Part shown: positions 1 through 12,659 of the stretch, one piece after another | Layout of the letters: each line of letters starts with the position of its first letter | How positions within the stretch are numbered: the first letter of the stretch is position 1 | Assembly: GCA_030685235.1 (NCBI GenBank) | Contig: MU839096.1 | Coordinates: 124,001-188,000 of the forward strand | Reading direction: 5' to 3' | Origin: Copromyces sp. CBS 386.78 | Taxonomy: Eukaryota; Ascomycota; Sordariomycetes; Sordariales; Sordariaceae | Length of the DNA: 64,000 nt | The notes under the pieces: model-generated | The model's database searches: none | The model's input: only the letters and a program-made list of their open reading frames with translations | What the model was told of the DNA's origin: nothing | Translations under genes and position numbers: made by a program

Positions 1-131
1 GGAAAAAATTTGGGCGAAGATTTCCATTCCCCCAATTACATCAAACCTGCAGTCCTCGGTATCCTCGACGGAATGATCTTGCGGCAAGCCTCCGGTCCAT
101 CAACTGTCTTGTATAGACAGAGGCTGCAGCA

Positions 132-2921
132 ATGGAGTCATCATCAAGAATTTTCGTGAAGAACCTGCCGCCGACCATCACCGAAGCCGACTTTCGCAAG
201 CACTTCTCGGCTGAGGGTCGCCAGGTCACCGATGTCAAACTTATCCCAGCCCGCCATATTGGCTTTGTCGGCTACAAGTCGGCGGAAGATGCCGCCAGGG
301 CGGTCAAATACTTCAACCGCTCCTTCATCCGCATGTCCAGGATTTCAGTCGACATAGCGAAACCGGTATGTTCCAGTCTGCCCTCCCACTGGTGGTCAGC
401 CAAGTCAATACTAACAGAATCCATCAGATCGCAGACTCAATCCCCCATCACAAATCAGCTTCAAGAGGTCCTTCGAAAGATGTCGACCCCAAGAATGCGC
501 CCACGGTTGCCCCTCCCAGCACCAAGGTAACTGCCGCCGCGGTACCTAAAGACGAGGTTGCCCCAGATGCCCCGAAGAGGAAACTGGATGTTTTGGATGC
601 AGCCGATCCGAAACTCCAGGAGTACCTCGATGTCATGGGGGCTCACCCATCCAAGAAGATGCGCAATGCCGAGGGCCTTCCCACAACCGTCGACGAAGTT
701 CTGGCACCAGCTGTGCCTGCCGGCTTGGAGGATGGTGAAAGTGATGATGAATATGAGCAAATCCCCGCCCGTACTCAGAATCAGCCAACACACATCGCTG
801 ATCAGGAAATGGTCGACGCCCCTCCTGTAGCAGGTGTTGCATCATCTGCGACACCTGCTGCCGTTGAGCCGTCTGAGTCAGCTCCACCAGTGTCTCTCGA
901 TGCTACCGATGACGACTGGCTCCGCTCGAGGACAAACCGTCTCCTTGACTTGGTCGACCCAGATGATGCCGCTTTCGCTCTTCGTCTAGCTGCCCCTGCA
1001 GCAGCAGCTGCACCTGCTCCTGTGCCCACCGCGTCTGTTGAAAACACGGCGTCGGCAAAGACAGAGGAACATCCCGCCGACGGCTCTAAGGCAACGGCAG
1101 GGACCTCGAAGCAAGACCCCGAGTCCGCTATAAGCATGATTGAAAAGACATCACGGCTTTTCTTGAGGAACCTTAGTTACACCGTCACCGAGGATGATGT
1201 CAGAGAGCACTTCGCCAAGTTTGGCACTCTAGAAGAGGTAAGCCGCAGCATTTCCTTGTTCTTTCCCTTTCGCCCTCTTTATGATGAACCCCTGATAGGG
1301 ACATCTTATGCCAATGGCAAAATGATGTGAATTTGGGCTCAGTATTTTAGTAGATGCCTCGAGTTTCTGATGATAGGGCCGATTATTATCAAAATGTTTT
1401 GGATCGTTGTCGCTTTGAATTCCTGCTGACTCTCTGCGTCAGGTGCATGTCCCGTTGGATAGCAAGGGCCATAGCAAGGGCTTTGCTATGATTCGCTACG
1501 AGAAGCCGGCGTCCGCCATTGCTGCATTCCAGACAGATGGCACTGTCTTTCAAGGCCGGATCGTCCACATCCTGCCCGCCGCTGCCAAGAGGGAGAACAA
1601 GCTGGACGAATTCGCTCTGTCGAAACTGCCTCTCAAAAAGCAGCAGTTGTTGAGGAAGAAGGCTGAGGCTGCTTCGAGCACCTTCAACTGGAACTCCCTC
1701 TTCATGAGCCAAGATGCTGTGAACACGGCAATGGCAGAACGTCTAGGCGTATCAAAGGCAGAGCTTCTCGATCCCACGGATGCGTCAGCTGCTGTCAAGC
1801 AGGCTGTTGCTGAGACAACGGTCATCCAGGAAGCAAAGCAATACTTCGCTGCCAATGGTGTGAACATTGAGGCCTTCAAGACACAACAGCGGGGTGACAC
1901 CACCATCCTTGTCAAGAACATCAAGAACACCACAATTGAGGAGTTGCGATCTCTTTTCGAGGAACATGGTACCGTTCTCCGAGTACTCATGCCACCCAGC
2001 GGCACCATTGCCATTGTCCAATTTGCACAGCCTGTGCAGTGCAGGACAGCTTTTGCCAGGAAGGCATACTCCCGTTTCAAGGACTCTGTCTTGTTCCTCG
2101 AGAAGGGACCGAAGGGTCTCTTCACCGACAATGTGGCTGCACCCACAGAGGTTCGTCCTGCTGGTGTGCAGAAGCCGTCGGTGGCTGACTTGCTCGAACG
2201 CGATGATGCCGAGGAACAGTCCTTGGAGACCTCTTCATTGTTTGTTCGCAATCTCAACTTCTCCACCACTTCCCAGGGCTTGACCGACGCCTTCAAACAT
2301 TTGGATGGCTTTATCAACGCGAAGGTCAAGACGAAGACAGACCCCAAGAAGCCAGGCCAGGTGCTCAGCATGGGCTTTGGTTTCGTGGCTTTCCGAACCA
2401 AGGACCAGGCACAGGCTGCACAGAAGGTTATGGACGGCCAGGTTCTTGATGCCCACAAACTCAGCGTCAAGGCATCACACAGAGGTCTTGATGCCGCTGA
2501 GGAGCGGAGGCGGGAAGATATGGCCAAGAAGGCGGCAAGCCAAGGCACCAAGCTCGTCATCAAGAACTTGCCTTTCGAAGTCACCAAGAACGAGGTGCGA
2601 ACTTTGTTCAGCACCTATGGCAAGCTGGTTGCGCTTCGTATTCCCAAAAAGTTCAACCAATCATCGCGCGGTTTTGCCTTTGCGGAATTTTCCACGGCCA
2701 AGGAGGCGCTCAACGCGTTCACTTCTCTCAAAGATACCCATGTTCTCGGACGTCGTCTTGTTATTGATTTCGCGCAGGCGGAGGATATCGATCCGGAGGA
2801 CCAGATCGCTGCGATGGAGAAGAAGACTCGTGCCCAGGTTAACAAGGTCGCCCTGCAGCAGCTTACAGGGACAGGGCGGGCGAAGGTCACTATTGGAGAT
2901 AACGATGAAGATGAAGTATGA
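132..2921 (+). CDS. mrd1: Multiple RNA-binding domain protein Mrd1
   Basis: This gene encodes a nucleolar RNA-binding protein of the Mrd1 family, which binds the 35S pre-rRNA and is needed for early 18S processing in the small-subunit processome. Three exons are proposed: 132-365, 428-1237 and 1443-2921. Both introns have GT...AG ends in phase 0, and the sum is 840 residues, close to the family length. Five RRM domains are visible at about residues 6-78, 318-395, 502-570, 612-695 and 718-795. Their RNP2-like cores include IFVKNL, LFLRNL, ILVKNI, LFVRNL and LVIKNL. An acidic, proline/alanine-rich linker separates RRM1 from RRM2, and the second intron splits RRM2. The start is the first ATG of the RRM1 frame. 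The family call rests on the five-RRM order and spacing; the function is known from yeast, not shown here. Confidence 0.93.
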
Positions 2922-3612
2922 AGCACATGAAGAATTGAATCTTTTCCCTATGTCTCAGATTTGGGACGGGGTTGCGGCAATCATGTCTCGGTTCCCTTGT
3001 GAAGGAGGTGCTCGCCACCCTTGTCAACAATGTCTACCTTTTTAGGACAACCACCTTTATTGACATCCAATTCCCTTTCAGGCACACTCCTCTCCCGTGC
3101 TTACATCCGTACTGTGCAAAGTAATCTTGCCGCATGCCTGAATGATGGCTGCTTGGTCCAAGTCCTCCCATTTCTGCCTATGGTTTGGTGGTCGGCTCCG
3201 ACTGACTGGTGCTGCAGATTTCCCCTTGTCAACTGGTACGGTTCCCTTGCGTGCCAGTTGGTCCCGTCCAGGTAACAACAAGCAGCTGACCTAATAAGAG
3301 TTGTTTGACAACACCCAGGGCAACTGTCGCCCTCGAGCAGCATGTTGTTGCAAGAAACATCCCAAGTACGGCCGGCCTGGGATTGGTGATCATTATCGAG
3401 GGCAGGGCGACGGCCCTTTATAAGATATTGACCATTCCCCCTCCATGCCTCAACGGCTCATGACCCCCTTCGTACTAGCATATTTTATATCTCCTTTGGC
3501 TTGCGTCTGACGACAAGTCATTCCTTCCGAGCATTCTCTCTCTTTATCTCAGCTGGTCGTGCAAATTCCGAAGCGTGTACCGCTCAGTGGTCCTTGTTCC
3601 GTTCCTCCAAAC
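2922..3612. other. Gene-free interval between mrd1 and abaA
   Basis: About 690 bases hold the mrd1 3' flank and the abaA upstream leader. Short open frames on both strands overlap each other and resemble nothing recognised. No repeat or RNA gene was seen. Confidence 0.5.
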
Positions 3613-6600
3613 ATGGAGTTGCCAGTCGGACCCACGACTCTTGCATCGCAGTGTTACCCGCCTTCGTCGGACTTTGGCCTGGATCATCGCCATGTCCTCT
3701 CCGCACCAAGACCGCCTTTGCGTGAGTCCACTGGCAATGCTCAGTATCCTCATTTCCAACAACAGCATGAAGAGCAACAACGCCGACAACAACAGCAACA
3801 ACAGCAGCAGCAGCAACAACAACTCGGTGCTCTGGTAAGGTCGACGTATGCACACCATCAGCTCTCCATTCCTAGTCCACCCATTATCCCGACTCAATCT
3901 CTCAGTTCCGGATATGCCTCCCCCGCGTTCTTAAGGCTACAACAACGGCATCCGATGCAGCTTCAGAGAAGTCAACGTGGCATCAACCCGATTTACTTGT
4001 CACCTCAATTCCTTAGTTACAGGAAGAAGCAAGCAAATAAGAGCAAGGAAGAAAAGTCGGACCAGAAATGGCCCGATGTCCTTGAGGATGCGTTTCTTGA
4101 CGGTGAGGATTTTCTCCTGAATAACCTCGTATTGTTATTATTGCAGATCAAGTGGCTGATACACGTCCTTGTCCAGCTCTGTTGCTTATCCCACAGCAAA
4201 TGGGAAAGAGAAAATACACGATGCGTTCGAAGCTCTGGGGCCGGAACATGTTGATCCTTGAGTTCCTCTGGATAGCGTATTGTGCCAGCTTGCCGCCCGG
4301 AACCGAGCCGGACCCGAAGATGAGGAGAACGCGAAAACAGGTGTCGAGCCACATCCAAGTGTTGAAGAACTTCTTTCTAAATCATCGATGCTGTAAGTGT
4401 TTGAATTCGTCAGAAGCCCTCTGCTCCGTTCAGCCCCATTGCACGCTAAACTCACTCAACACACCCCCCTTGTCACGTTGCCCAAGCAAACATTTCTTTT
4501 TCCGGCCCAGTCAGGCTCCTCCTCCCCCTGTGCTTGCTTTCCTGTGTGCAGATTCTGTATATCCTGTGGCGCGCACACAAGCTAACCAACGGGACCCCCT
4601 TGCCCGCCCTCCCTGCGCATAGTCCACTTCTTCTTCCCTCGACAAGATAATAAAGAGGAGAAGAACAGACGACGCAAGGCTTGCAAAAAGCAGCCCTTGA
4701 CGGCGACGGAGCTCAAGGAAATCGAGTCTTTCAAGAAGAACCCGGTGCTGATTGCCTTGGCAGAGGGCCGTCTTCCCGACGAGCGGCCCAATTACGAATA
4801 CTTTGCCCAGATCCTTGCACTCAATGACCAGATTGCCATCCGGCCCAAACGATGTTGGATCTTTGTGTCACACCCCAACGTCACCGTCCGCGGTGACGGC
4901 TCCGGATACCTTCCCACCACGGGCGACAGGCTGGACAAAAGCGAATATCCTCACCTTGAACGCAACTTGGAAAAAGAGAAATGGGCCAAGGAAGAACAGC
5001 AAATCTTCAAAGGCTCTCTTTTGCACGAATTCACAAAGGAAATTCGCCAGGTCGAGTCCAGTACTGTCAGGGAAGTCAGCAGGGGGTGGGAGACCTCGTT
5101 CCCCGAACTCCATGAGCGGCTTGAGGCCATCATCGCCGCCGACAGTCGCTGCGACTACCTGCACATGAACGTCGCCTTGGAGCTCAAGGATAAGCGAGGA
5201 TTTCCCAACCAGTCGGACTTTAACTCTTGGATTGAGATCAACATTGAGCAACCACAGTTGCTCAGCCATCGGTGGAAGGTTGAGACGAAGCTTGTCCGCC
5301 CGGCCGAGCTGAGCTTTGTGAGCGAGAAGTCGCCGCCGCAAACATACTATGAGACAGGCGCTGAGATCGCCATCCAGTACCAGCATGTTTCCGGATGCAA
5401 CGTGCCCCGGAACGGCGGCGGGCACGACCATCATGAATGTGAATGCATCTCGGCGCGCCGACCCCGGGACTGGGTCATGGTGCCATTCCCGGCGGACGCA
5501 TGGGCGCGCACTCTCACCAACTGCGCCGAGTATCCCGCTCACCCGTTTACCGGTGGACGGCGAGGCACCAGCAGGAGAATGGCGGCAGCGGCAGCGGCTT
5601 CTCTGAAGAGAGAGGATTCCAATTCCGAAGACAACGACGACACCGAAAGCACCAGCAGCACCCGCTCCAGCATCGGCGGCGGAGACGGTGGCCAACCAAC
5701 ACAAATGGAACTAGTCCCCCAAATCGCCATGCTGCAAGAAATCTGGTCCTGCCCTCCAGAGTCCCCCCTCGAGCAGGATGGCGTCGCCGGCACCACTGCA
5801 AGCCATCCGCGTCAGCCACAATGGACCCGCCGCGCCGTGATCCTCTGGACATTCGAGACCATCCACAGCCTCGACAGAGACGGCAAGCTCATCACCGCAC
5901 AAACCGGGAAAACCAGCTGGCGCTTCCTGACCGTCCTGGACCCGACAAGTCCCTACCATAAGCAAAAGGCACTACTCAGCAGTTCCGACGCTGTTGCCGC
6001 CGGACAAGTCATTGGACCAAACCGCCACATTGCCGGTAGGAATACTTCCCTAAGCATCAACCCCCATTATCCCGGAACCTCCCATGGCATGGGGATGGGG
6101 GCAACAGAAGCATTCATCCCCTCGCCCATGTCATCATCAATGGGAACCACGGCGGCCGGCATGGGAGGTCGCGCTGGCGACTTGATGATGTCTCCGGCGT
6201 CCAGCTACCAGCACCACCTTCAGAACGCCGCAGCCGCCGGGCTGGGCGACGTGTACAACACCTCCGCCACCGCATCTGCCGTTACAACCTCTACTGCCTG
6301 GGGAGGTGGTACAGACACCCGGAGTTCTTTCTCCTCTGTAGGCTCCGGGGCTACGCATCTCAGCTCTGCGGCTGCGGCGGCAACGGGATACGATGCTCAG
6401 TTCCAGATGATGCTTGAGCATAGCATGAGGGGAGCTGGAGGAGGGCAAAGATTGGGAAGTCGCGGTGGTGCTAGTGTCCACTCGGGCTTGGAGACGCCTC
6501 CTCCAAGCGCAACGATGGGTAACTCGTTTACTCATAACTTTGATGCCGCTGGCGTGAGCCAGCAGCAGCATTACAGTCATCAACATCCAGCCCACCATAC

Positions 6601-7138
6601 TCATACTGGCCTTTCCCACCATGCCACTCATCATCATGCCCATAACCCCCCACAACCTTCACTGAGTGATCTAGCCGCTGTGACGGATCCGTTCCTGACT
6701 GCTGCTTATGGCCCTTCTACAACGGCACCGTCGACCTGGTCAGCTACTATTGGATTGGATCCAACCTGGTCAGCGGCATCAGCGGGCTACGCCACTGCCA
6801 CTGCCACTGCTCAAGGTGGTGGTAGTGGTACTCAGCAATGGGGAGCAATGACGTCGTCGTCAGCTCAGCATTTGCATCCTCAAACTGCCGCTTCTCATCA
6901 TGGCAGTAACCCCGTTTCCAGAGCGGGGTCGGTTGATGGACGTTATAGCCATCAATTACACCAACCTTCTCATCAGCAGCCACAGCAGCAGCAATGGCAG
7001 GGTAATGGCACCGCTGGAGCTGGATTGGTGGATGACCAAGATCTTTGGACCCCAGCGACTTCCACCAGTGCGGAGGTTCACTGGCCTGTGACCGCTGGTC
7101 AACAACCACAAGAACATCACCAGTCCCATTCCCAGCCC

Positions 7139-7170
<32 letters not shown>

Positions 7171-7495
7171 ACATCATTATACGCGTCATCAAGATCAATA
7201 CCAGGCACAACCTAGTCATCACCAGCACCAGCATCGATCCATCAGCTCAAACTCTCCCGAAGAAGGCCATCACCTCTCGCAAGAGTGGGATGAGATTGTA
7301 GCTAGCGTGAATGGATCACAAGGAGGAGCGTTGGTAGAAGAGGTGCAGATAGGAGATGACTACCACCATTCTCAGCCGCAGTTACTTATGAGAGGGGTGA
7401 AGCGCACGCGATCAGTTGCTGATTTGGGAGATGATGATGAGGATGACGGGGAAGGTCAAGGTGATGATGATAATGACGAGGACTATGAGGACTAG
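3613..7495 (+). CDS. abaA: TEA/ATTS-domain transcription factor, AbaA-like
   Basis: This is a sequence-specific transcription factor of the TEA/ATTS family (AbaA of Aspergillus, Tec1 of yeast), a nuclear regulator of conidiophore or filament development. Exons 3613-4102, 4147-4392 and 4623-7495 join in frame to give 1,202 residues. The TEA domain spans about residues 150-255 and is only assembled after splicing: KWPDVLEDAFLD, then MGKRKYTMRSKLWGRN, then TRKQVSSHIQVLKNFF and NHRCFHFFFP across the second intron. The first intron is only 44 bases. Downstream lie a conserved-looking region to about residue 540, then long His-, Gln- and Ser-rich stretches including a polyglutamine run near 7138-7170, and an acidic C-terminus. 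The start is the first ATG in the exon-1 frame; an upstream GTG in the same frame was not used. The N-terminus before the TEA domain also has a Gln run. Confidence 0.92.
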
Positions 7496-9042
7496 GGAAC
7501 TGGAAAAGTAATTAATTGGAAGAAGACATCGGGGGGCAGGAAAACAAGGAACGGATCATAATCTTGGGCAGGAGTTGGGGGGAGTTCTACTGATCACTGG
7601 ATACTGGATGGATCAACACGGTGGTGTATGGGCGAATATGGTGGATAGGTTGGATATATACGCCATCCTTGAATGGCTTCCTTGTGTGATGGGCGTTCAT
7701 GGCATATTGGGATCTCGGGTTTTTTTTCTTTCTTTTGTATCGCTTTGGGGGCCATGACGCATATTCACAGGGCACATTTTGAATTTGTTAGGGAACTTTT
7801 CTTCTTAATGGGTGTTATTCAAACGACAAAATAGGAGAGAGTAAGGGTATGATCCAGGCATCCCGACATAGTAAGATAATTCAAATTCAATGAGACAGAG
7901 TACTCGTGCATTGACACAATACAACCGTGACTTGTAGGTGCTGGGGTGATAACGGAAAAGAAACAATATGGTGTTTGTGCCTCATGAACTTTGTGAGGCG
8001 AACGCCCAGTAACGATGACCAGAGCACTACGCTGAGCACTGAGTGTGTCCGAGATACTCATCGTACTTCATCACAATACTCAGTCATCTCAGTTGTTCAC
8101 CGGACTCAGAGCCAGAGTAAACGAGAAATACCAAACATTTGTTGTCTAATTCCCAAATGGTTGTCAAACAACCCCTGTCACTCGCCAGGGGTGTCCCCCG
8201 ACCGTAACATTCAAGGGTGTGTGTGGGTGGATGGAAGCCGGAGGGACAAACAAGTCTGGACCTCCACCAGGAAACAATCTGGAGGGGTTGTGGGGGACAT
8301 GAAACGAAACAAACACATACACACATCCACGAAGCTCACCAGTCACCAATTTGGTGTTCGGATATGACCGTTTGGCGGGGTGCGGTGCACTAGCCGTCTG
8401 TGAAGCCTTCACAGTAGATTTTTGGCCGGCTGAGATGAGCCCGCACAAGGGCAACTGCAAGGTGAAATAGACTCGGCTGGATCACTTGATGCGGGTGATA
8501 CGATTGTTGTGCGCAGATCGACGATTGATGATGAGGTTTTACTGACCGCAAGATTCGGGACAGAGGAGAACAATATAACTGAGAAGACGCTTCGTGTTCT
8601 AGCCGTGATATTATATCACCTCCCTTTGATAAGAAGGTGAAGGACGGGCGAAGGTTGCCGTTGACGACGAAACTTAATGGACCAGGATCCTTCTTCAGGC
8701 GTGTGATGAGCAATCGCCCACCGGCTAAAAAAAAGTGCAGAGAACCAAATGATGAAACAAACGTCCCCTCAGGGGCACGTGAAGAGACGGCGGATAGCTT
8801 TGAGTGAAAGTTCGCCCTGGGTCTGGTTTGAAAGAATCTGGAGGATGGCAAGAATGGGCATTGGGTGGGAAGTGACGGGAATGAGGGGCAATAAATACAT
8901 TACAGAGGATGGGTAAGAGGGTAAGGTATGTGTCTGTGTGTATTACTACCTATGTACCACCTTTCGCGGATGGGATTTGTCTTTGTGGTATTCCGATGAT
9001 CAACGCGGCGGTTGTAGATTTATGCGGCGCATAGAAAGAACA

Positions 9043-9063
9043 GGGGGGGGGGGGGGGGGGGGG
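9043..9063. repeat. Poly(G) run, 21 bases
   Basis: An uninterrupted run of 21 G is read directly. Its exact length is the kind of detail that sequencing gets wrong. Confidence 0.95.
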
Positions 9064-10504
9064 TTCGACGACAAGACCAGGCCCCCAAACCAGCGCTTAG
9101 TCTGCGCCATAGGGTAGCCGGATCTTGGTGTTTCGCTCGGGGATGGGAATTTGGCATGTCTCGAAAAACGCCATCTCCATCAACGTGAATGTGTGAGAAA
9201 AAGGACATGATACGTACCTCTCAATATCAAATAACTGGAAGCGCGGGCGGCTAGGCGGCTAAATCAGCCAACAAGGTGCCTCGGGAGGCAGCGCATTGAT
9301 CTCCTCCGACCTTGAAACAAAGCGCCGTTTCCATGGTCACGTTCGCTGCGAGTCAACAGGTTCTGGAAGAGGTCGGGGACGGGAGAGAGCCGCCGGAGAA
9401 TAAGAAACAGAAGAATTAGGCTATGCCCGGGGCTGCCAGGAGCCTACGGCAAGTCATCATTTCCTGTCTTGCATGTTGCTGGGTGTAACAACTTGGCGTT
9501 TGTTGTCTCTGTCTGGGCGAGGTCCATCGAAGAAAAAAGATCTGGGGGCAAGCCACGCGGACGTGGCGGGGAGGAAGGATCAATGGACGGATAGGTGGGG
9601 CATATGGGGCTCCAACCCATGTCCGACAGCGCTTGACGCCCGCCCCGCCTCGGCCACGGTGGGCAAGCGACGACCAACCAAACTGGCTGCGTGCCTGCAT
9701 TTTCAGAACAGACTAGCGCGTCTCCACACCAAACGGTTCGTTGACGATTGATCGGGAAGCAACGACATGGCAGATGGGCTCCAACTTGTAACAGCTTGGG
9801 CAGGTGCACCACTTTGATCCAATTTCCATCCATTCATCTCATTCTTGGGTATGCACCAACGTCGCATCCATCGTCCATTATGACTATCCAGTGAACCGGT
9901 CGAGCCCAGTCGGTGGCTCCTAGGCTCTGTCTTTTTCTTCGTTTCAATGCGCCAGCCGCCAGTGGGCAGCGGACAATGGGGGAATGCGTGGGCAATGGCT
10001 TGATGGCATGGACTCAAAGGTCATTTCTGAGCAGGAAGGAACGGGAAGAGTCATGGTACTGCATCCATCCGTCTTTCCATTCTTTCGTGACGCACTCCCA
10101 TGTCCCGCGCGTACACAAGCTCCTTCTCATTTCGGGCCCTCGAGGTTTCAAGTGTTGCGCATCCCGCCGTGCTACCAAATCTTGGAGTGTCTGTTTGTGG
10201 CATCTGGATCCTGCTAGATCCTTTTCTCTTCCCGTGCCCTCCTCCAATATAACGGTCTAGGTACTTGTAAGGGCGCGGCGAACATCACCCACTCCGATCC
10301 CGTTACCCAGGTTTGCGTGATACTCTTCTCTTGTTTACCGTCAACTCGGCTCTCACAACCCGCCCCCTCTGATCATCCTCCTCCAGGCCGTCCTCGACTC
10401 CTCACTTCAGTCCTTACTTCGTAGTCCTCATCCCCCCTGCATTGGCCCCGTGGGTCGGATCGACTAGTAGGCTGGTTCCAACTTCGAAAGCTTCCCGTCT
10501 GTTC

Positions 10505-10507
<3 letters not shown>

Positions 10508-10534
<27 letters not shown>
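10508..10534. repeat. CAA trinucleotide microsatellite
   Basis: About nine tandem CAA units lie in the leader upstream of the secreted-protein gene at 11058. Unstructured CAA-rich leaders are common in Sordariales 5' UTRs, so this is probably transcribed. Confidence 0.85.
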
Positions 10535-10535
<1 letters not shown>

Positions 10536-11057
10536 CACCTTCCTTTGACGACAGCAGCAAGTGATCGCCAGGCCTTGGTGACTATCGGCTCGATATCTTC
10601 CTCGACTTGATTCAAGCAAGTTCTGCAGCCGCCGCCTTTGCTTGACGCTTCAATCCCGACTTTTCTTTGACCCACCCGTCACGCTTCCTCGGCCGGTGGA
10701 CAATCTCATTAACGACCCGGCGCACCTGCCTTCTTCTTTATTGTGTCTCGTCGATAAAAGTCCCCGCGATTTCACCACAATTTCACAAGCCCGTCACAAT
10801 GTCCTATTGAAGAAGCACACAACAAGTACAATAGGAGTCACCCCGCTTGTTCTCCATTCCATCTTATACCCATGCTGGTCATATTATACGCTGGCCGTTG
10901 AACCACTTTAGACCTCGACTTACTTCTTCTACCCACGCCGATACTTTTCCAGCACTCGCTTTTCCGACGCCGTCTTCTTTTCTTCTTCCTCTCGCCATTT
11001 GCGACAAGCAATAAGATACACAACAACAGTACGCCCTGTTTCTGGAGACAGCACACC

Positions 11058-12659
11058 ATGAAGACATACTCGCTAAAAACCACTCGAGGCCTGCTGGTTG
11101 CCGCCCTATTTGCCATGGCCCAACTTTCAGCAGGACATTCCTGGCCCGAACAAGTAATGCGCATCGCACCAAACGGCACCTTGGTCGGCCCAGTGGGTGC
11201 GTCGAGGGGTTTACTGGATGGGGACAATCAATACCAGCTTATTCACGGTCTCGATTCTGCTCTTCTCTATATGCCAGCAAGGGCAGTCCTGACTGATAAG
11301 AGTTACAACGAAAAATACCCCATGCCAAAGGCTGCCCCAGGGGATTGGGTAGCTATCCAATACCAAGAGAATGGCCACGTCTCGCTCCCAGAGTCACCCC
11401 AGATTCTCAGGATATCACCTGTGAACCGTGGTACCATCTACCTCTACGGAACGACCACCAACAACCTAGAGGATGTCCGCTTCGCTGACGTCCACCTCAA
11501 ATGGACGGCTGATGGCACCGGCGGCGATAAGAAGGGGAGGCTCTTGGCTACCAGGCACTATGACGACGGTCAATGTCGTGAGCCCGTAGACCCCCGAACT
11601 GGCGACCCTGCAGGCACCAAAGCTTTCCGCCAGGCCAATTTCAAAATTCCGAGTGGAGATCGCCTAATATGTCAGTCGGACATCAAGCTCCCGGATGATC
11701 TCCCCATCGGACAAGTCTATACAATCATCTGGGTCTGGGACTGGCCACAAACGAAGGAACGGGGCGTTGCCGTCTCTCCTTATACCTTCGCTGAGCAGGA
11801 TAAAGACACCATAGTGGGACTTCCGGAAATATACACCGCTGTTGTCGATATCAAGATTGTGGACCCTTGCGACGAGAGCCTTGGGGCAGTTAAGGGTCCT
11901 GGATGCAAGGGAGCGGGCAAGACTGACGTGCAGTTTGTGGAGACGGACTTCAGCAAAGCTGCTATCAGAGCGCAAATGGCGAATCTTTTCATGGTCAAAG
12001 TCCCAGAGAAAGGCAAGGCCGCGAAAGCTGGCGTTGACTATAACGAAGCTGATATCCCAATGGCCGGTTTGATTGGATTGAAGGATTTAGTGATTCCCAT
12101 CCCTGACAGTATTCAGGGTAGGAACATGGCCCGATACAAGAACCTGGATGTAGGGGGCAACGTTGATGCTCCTTCTGCAACTCAACCCGAAACCTCTCAC
12201 ACTGGCCGCGGTTCTGTTGGCACCTCATCTTCCACTGCTCCCGCTCCGATAGCTTCTGCAACCCAAACCGGAGGCCTTCCGGCCGGCGGTGGGATTTTCC
12301 TTACCTCGACCGCGCCCGCTCCGGCAGCATCTTCTGCGTCTGTTTCGTCTGCATCCCAAGCATCAACCTCGGCTCCTACTTCGATACCAGCCACTGCATC
12401 TCAGGTATCCAGCGTGTCTGCACCGGATAGCACCAACAAACTAACTACAGGAAGCGGCCAAAATCTTGTCGCCGGAACTACCAAGATTTTGTATGTCACG
12501 CAGACCATCTCCATGCCCGCGACCACCATATACGTAACCGAGACCACAACGACTGTTGCCGCGACTGCGACCATCTACGAGACCGCGTATAACCAGACTA
12601 CGAGCGCTCCCAAGTTCCGTCGCGGAAAAGGCCAATGGGGATTTGTCGGTAGGAGTTGA
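11058..12659 (+). CDS. Secreted protein with predicted N-terminal histidine, LPMO-like in layout
   Basis: This intronless frame encodes 533 residues and is predicted to enter the secretory pathway. Residues 1-26 form a signal peptide (basic start, hydrophobic LLVAALFAMAQL, then SAG), so the mature protein would begin with HSWPEQ. A compact first part of about 360 residues has several cysteines, for example in GQCREP and DPCDESLGAVKGPGC, and an aromatic stretch IIWVWDWPQ. The last 150 residues are a Ser/Thr/Ala/Pro-rich, probably O-glycosylated region with TIYVTETTTT-type motifs, typical of fungal wall or secreted proteins. No GPI-type hydrophobic tail is seen. A histidine at the mature N-terminus is the copper ligand of lytic polysaccharide monooxygenases, so a copper-enzyme role is possible. 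I recognise the layout of a fungal secreted family starting HSW-EQ but cannot assign an activity. Confidence 0.8.
   Translation: MKTYSLKTTRGLLVAALFAMAQLSAGHSWPEQVMRIAPNGTLVGPVGASRGLLDGDNQYQLIHGLDSALLYMPARAVLTDKSYNEKYPMPKAAPGDWVAIQYQENGHVSLPESPQILRISPVNRGTIYLYGTTTNNLEDVRFADVHLKWTADGTGGDKKGRLLATRHYDDGQCREPVDPRTGDPAGTKAFRQANFKIPSGDRLICQSDIKLPDDLPIGQVYTIIWVWDWPQTKERGVAVSPYTFAEQDKDTIVGLPEIYTAVVDIKIVDPCDESLGAVKGPGCKGAGKTDVQFVETDFSKAAIRAQMANLFMVKVPEKGKAAKAGVDYNEADIPMAGLIGLKDLVIPIPDSIQGRNMARYKNLDVGGNVDAPSATQPETSHTGRGSVGTSSSTAPAPIASATQTGGLPAGGGIFLTSTAPAPAASSASVSSASQASTSAPTSIPATASQVSSVSAPDSTNKLTTGSGQNLVAGTTKILYVTQTISMPATTIYVTETTTTVAATATIYETAYNQTTSAPKFRRGKGQWGFVGRS

Larger units (their letters stand above)
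7496..11057. other. 3.5-kb gene-free interval
   Basis: No credible protein or RNA gene was found. It holds the abaA 3' flank, a 21-base G run at 9043-9063, and a long leader before the next gene with a CAA repeat at about 10508-10534. Open frames here are short, overlap on both strands and lack recognisable domains. Confidence 0.5.

Noticed and set aside
1550..2614. 354-codon minus-strand frame inside mrd1
   Set aside because: Antisense shadow of the RRM-coding exon.
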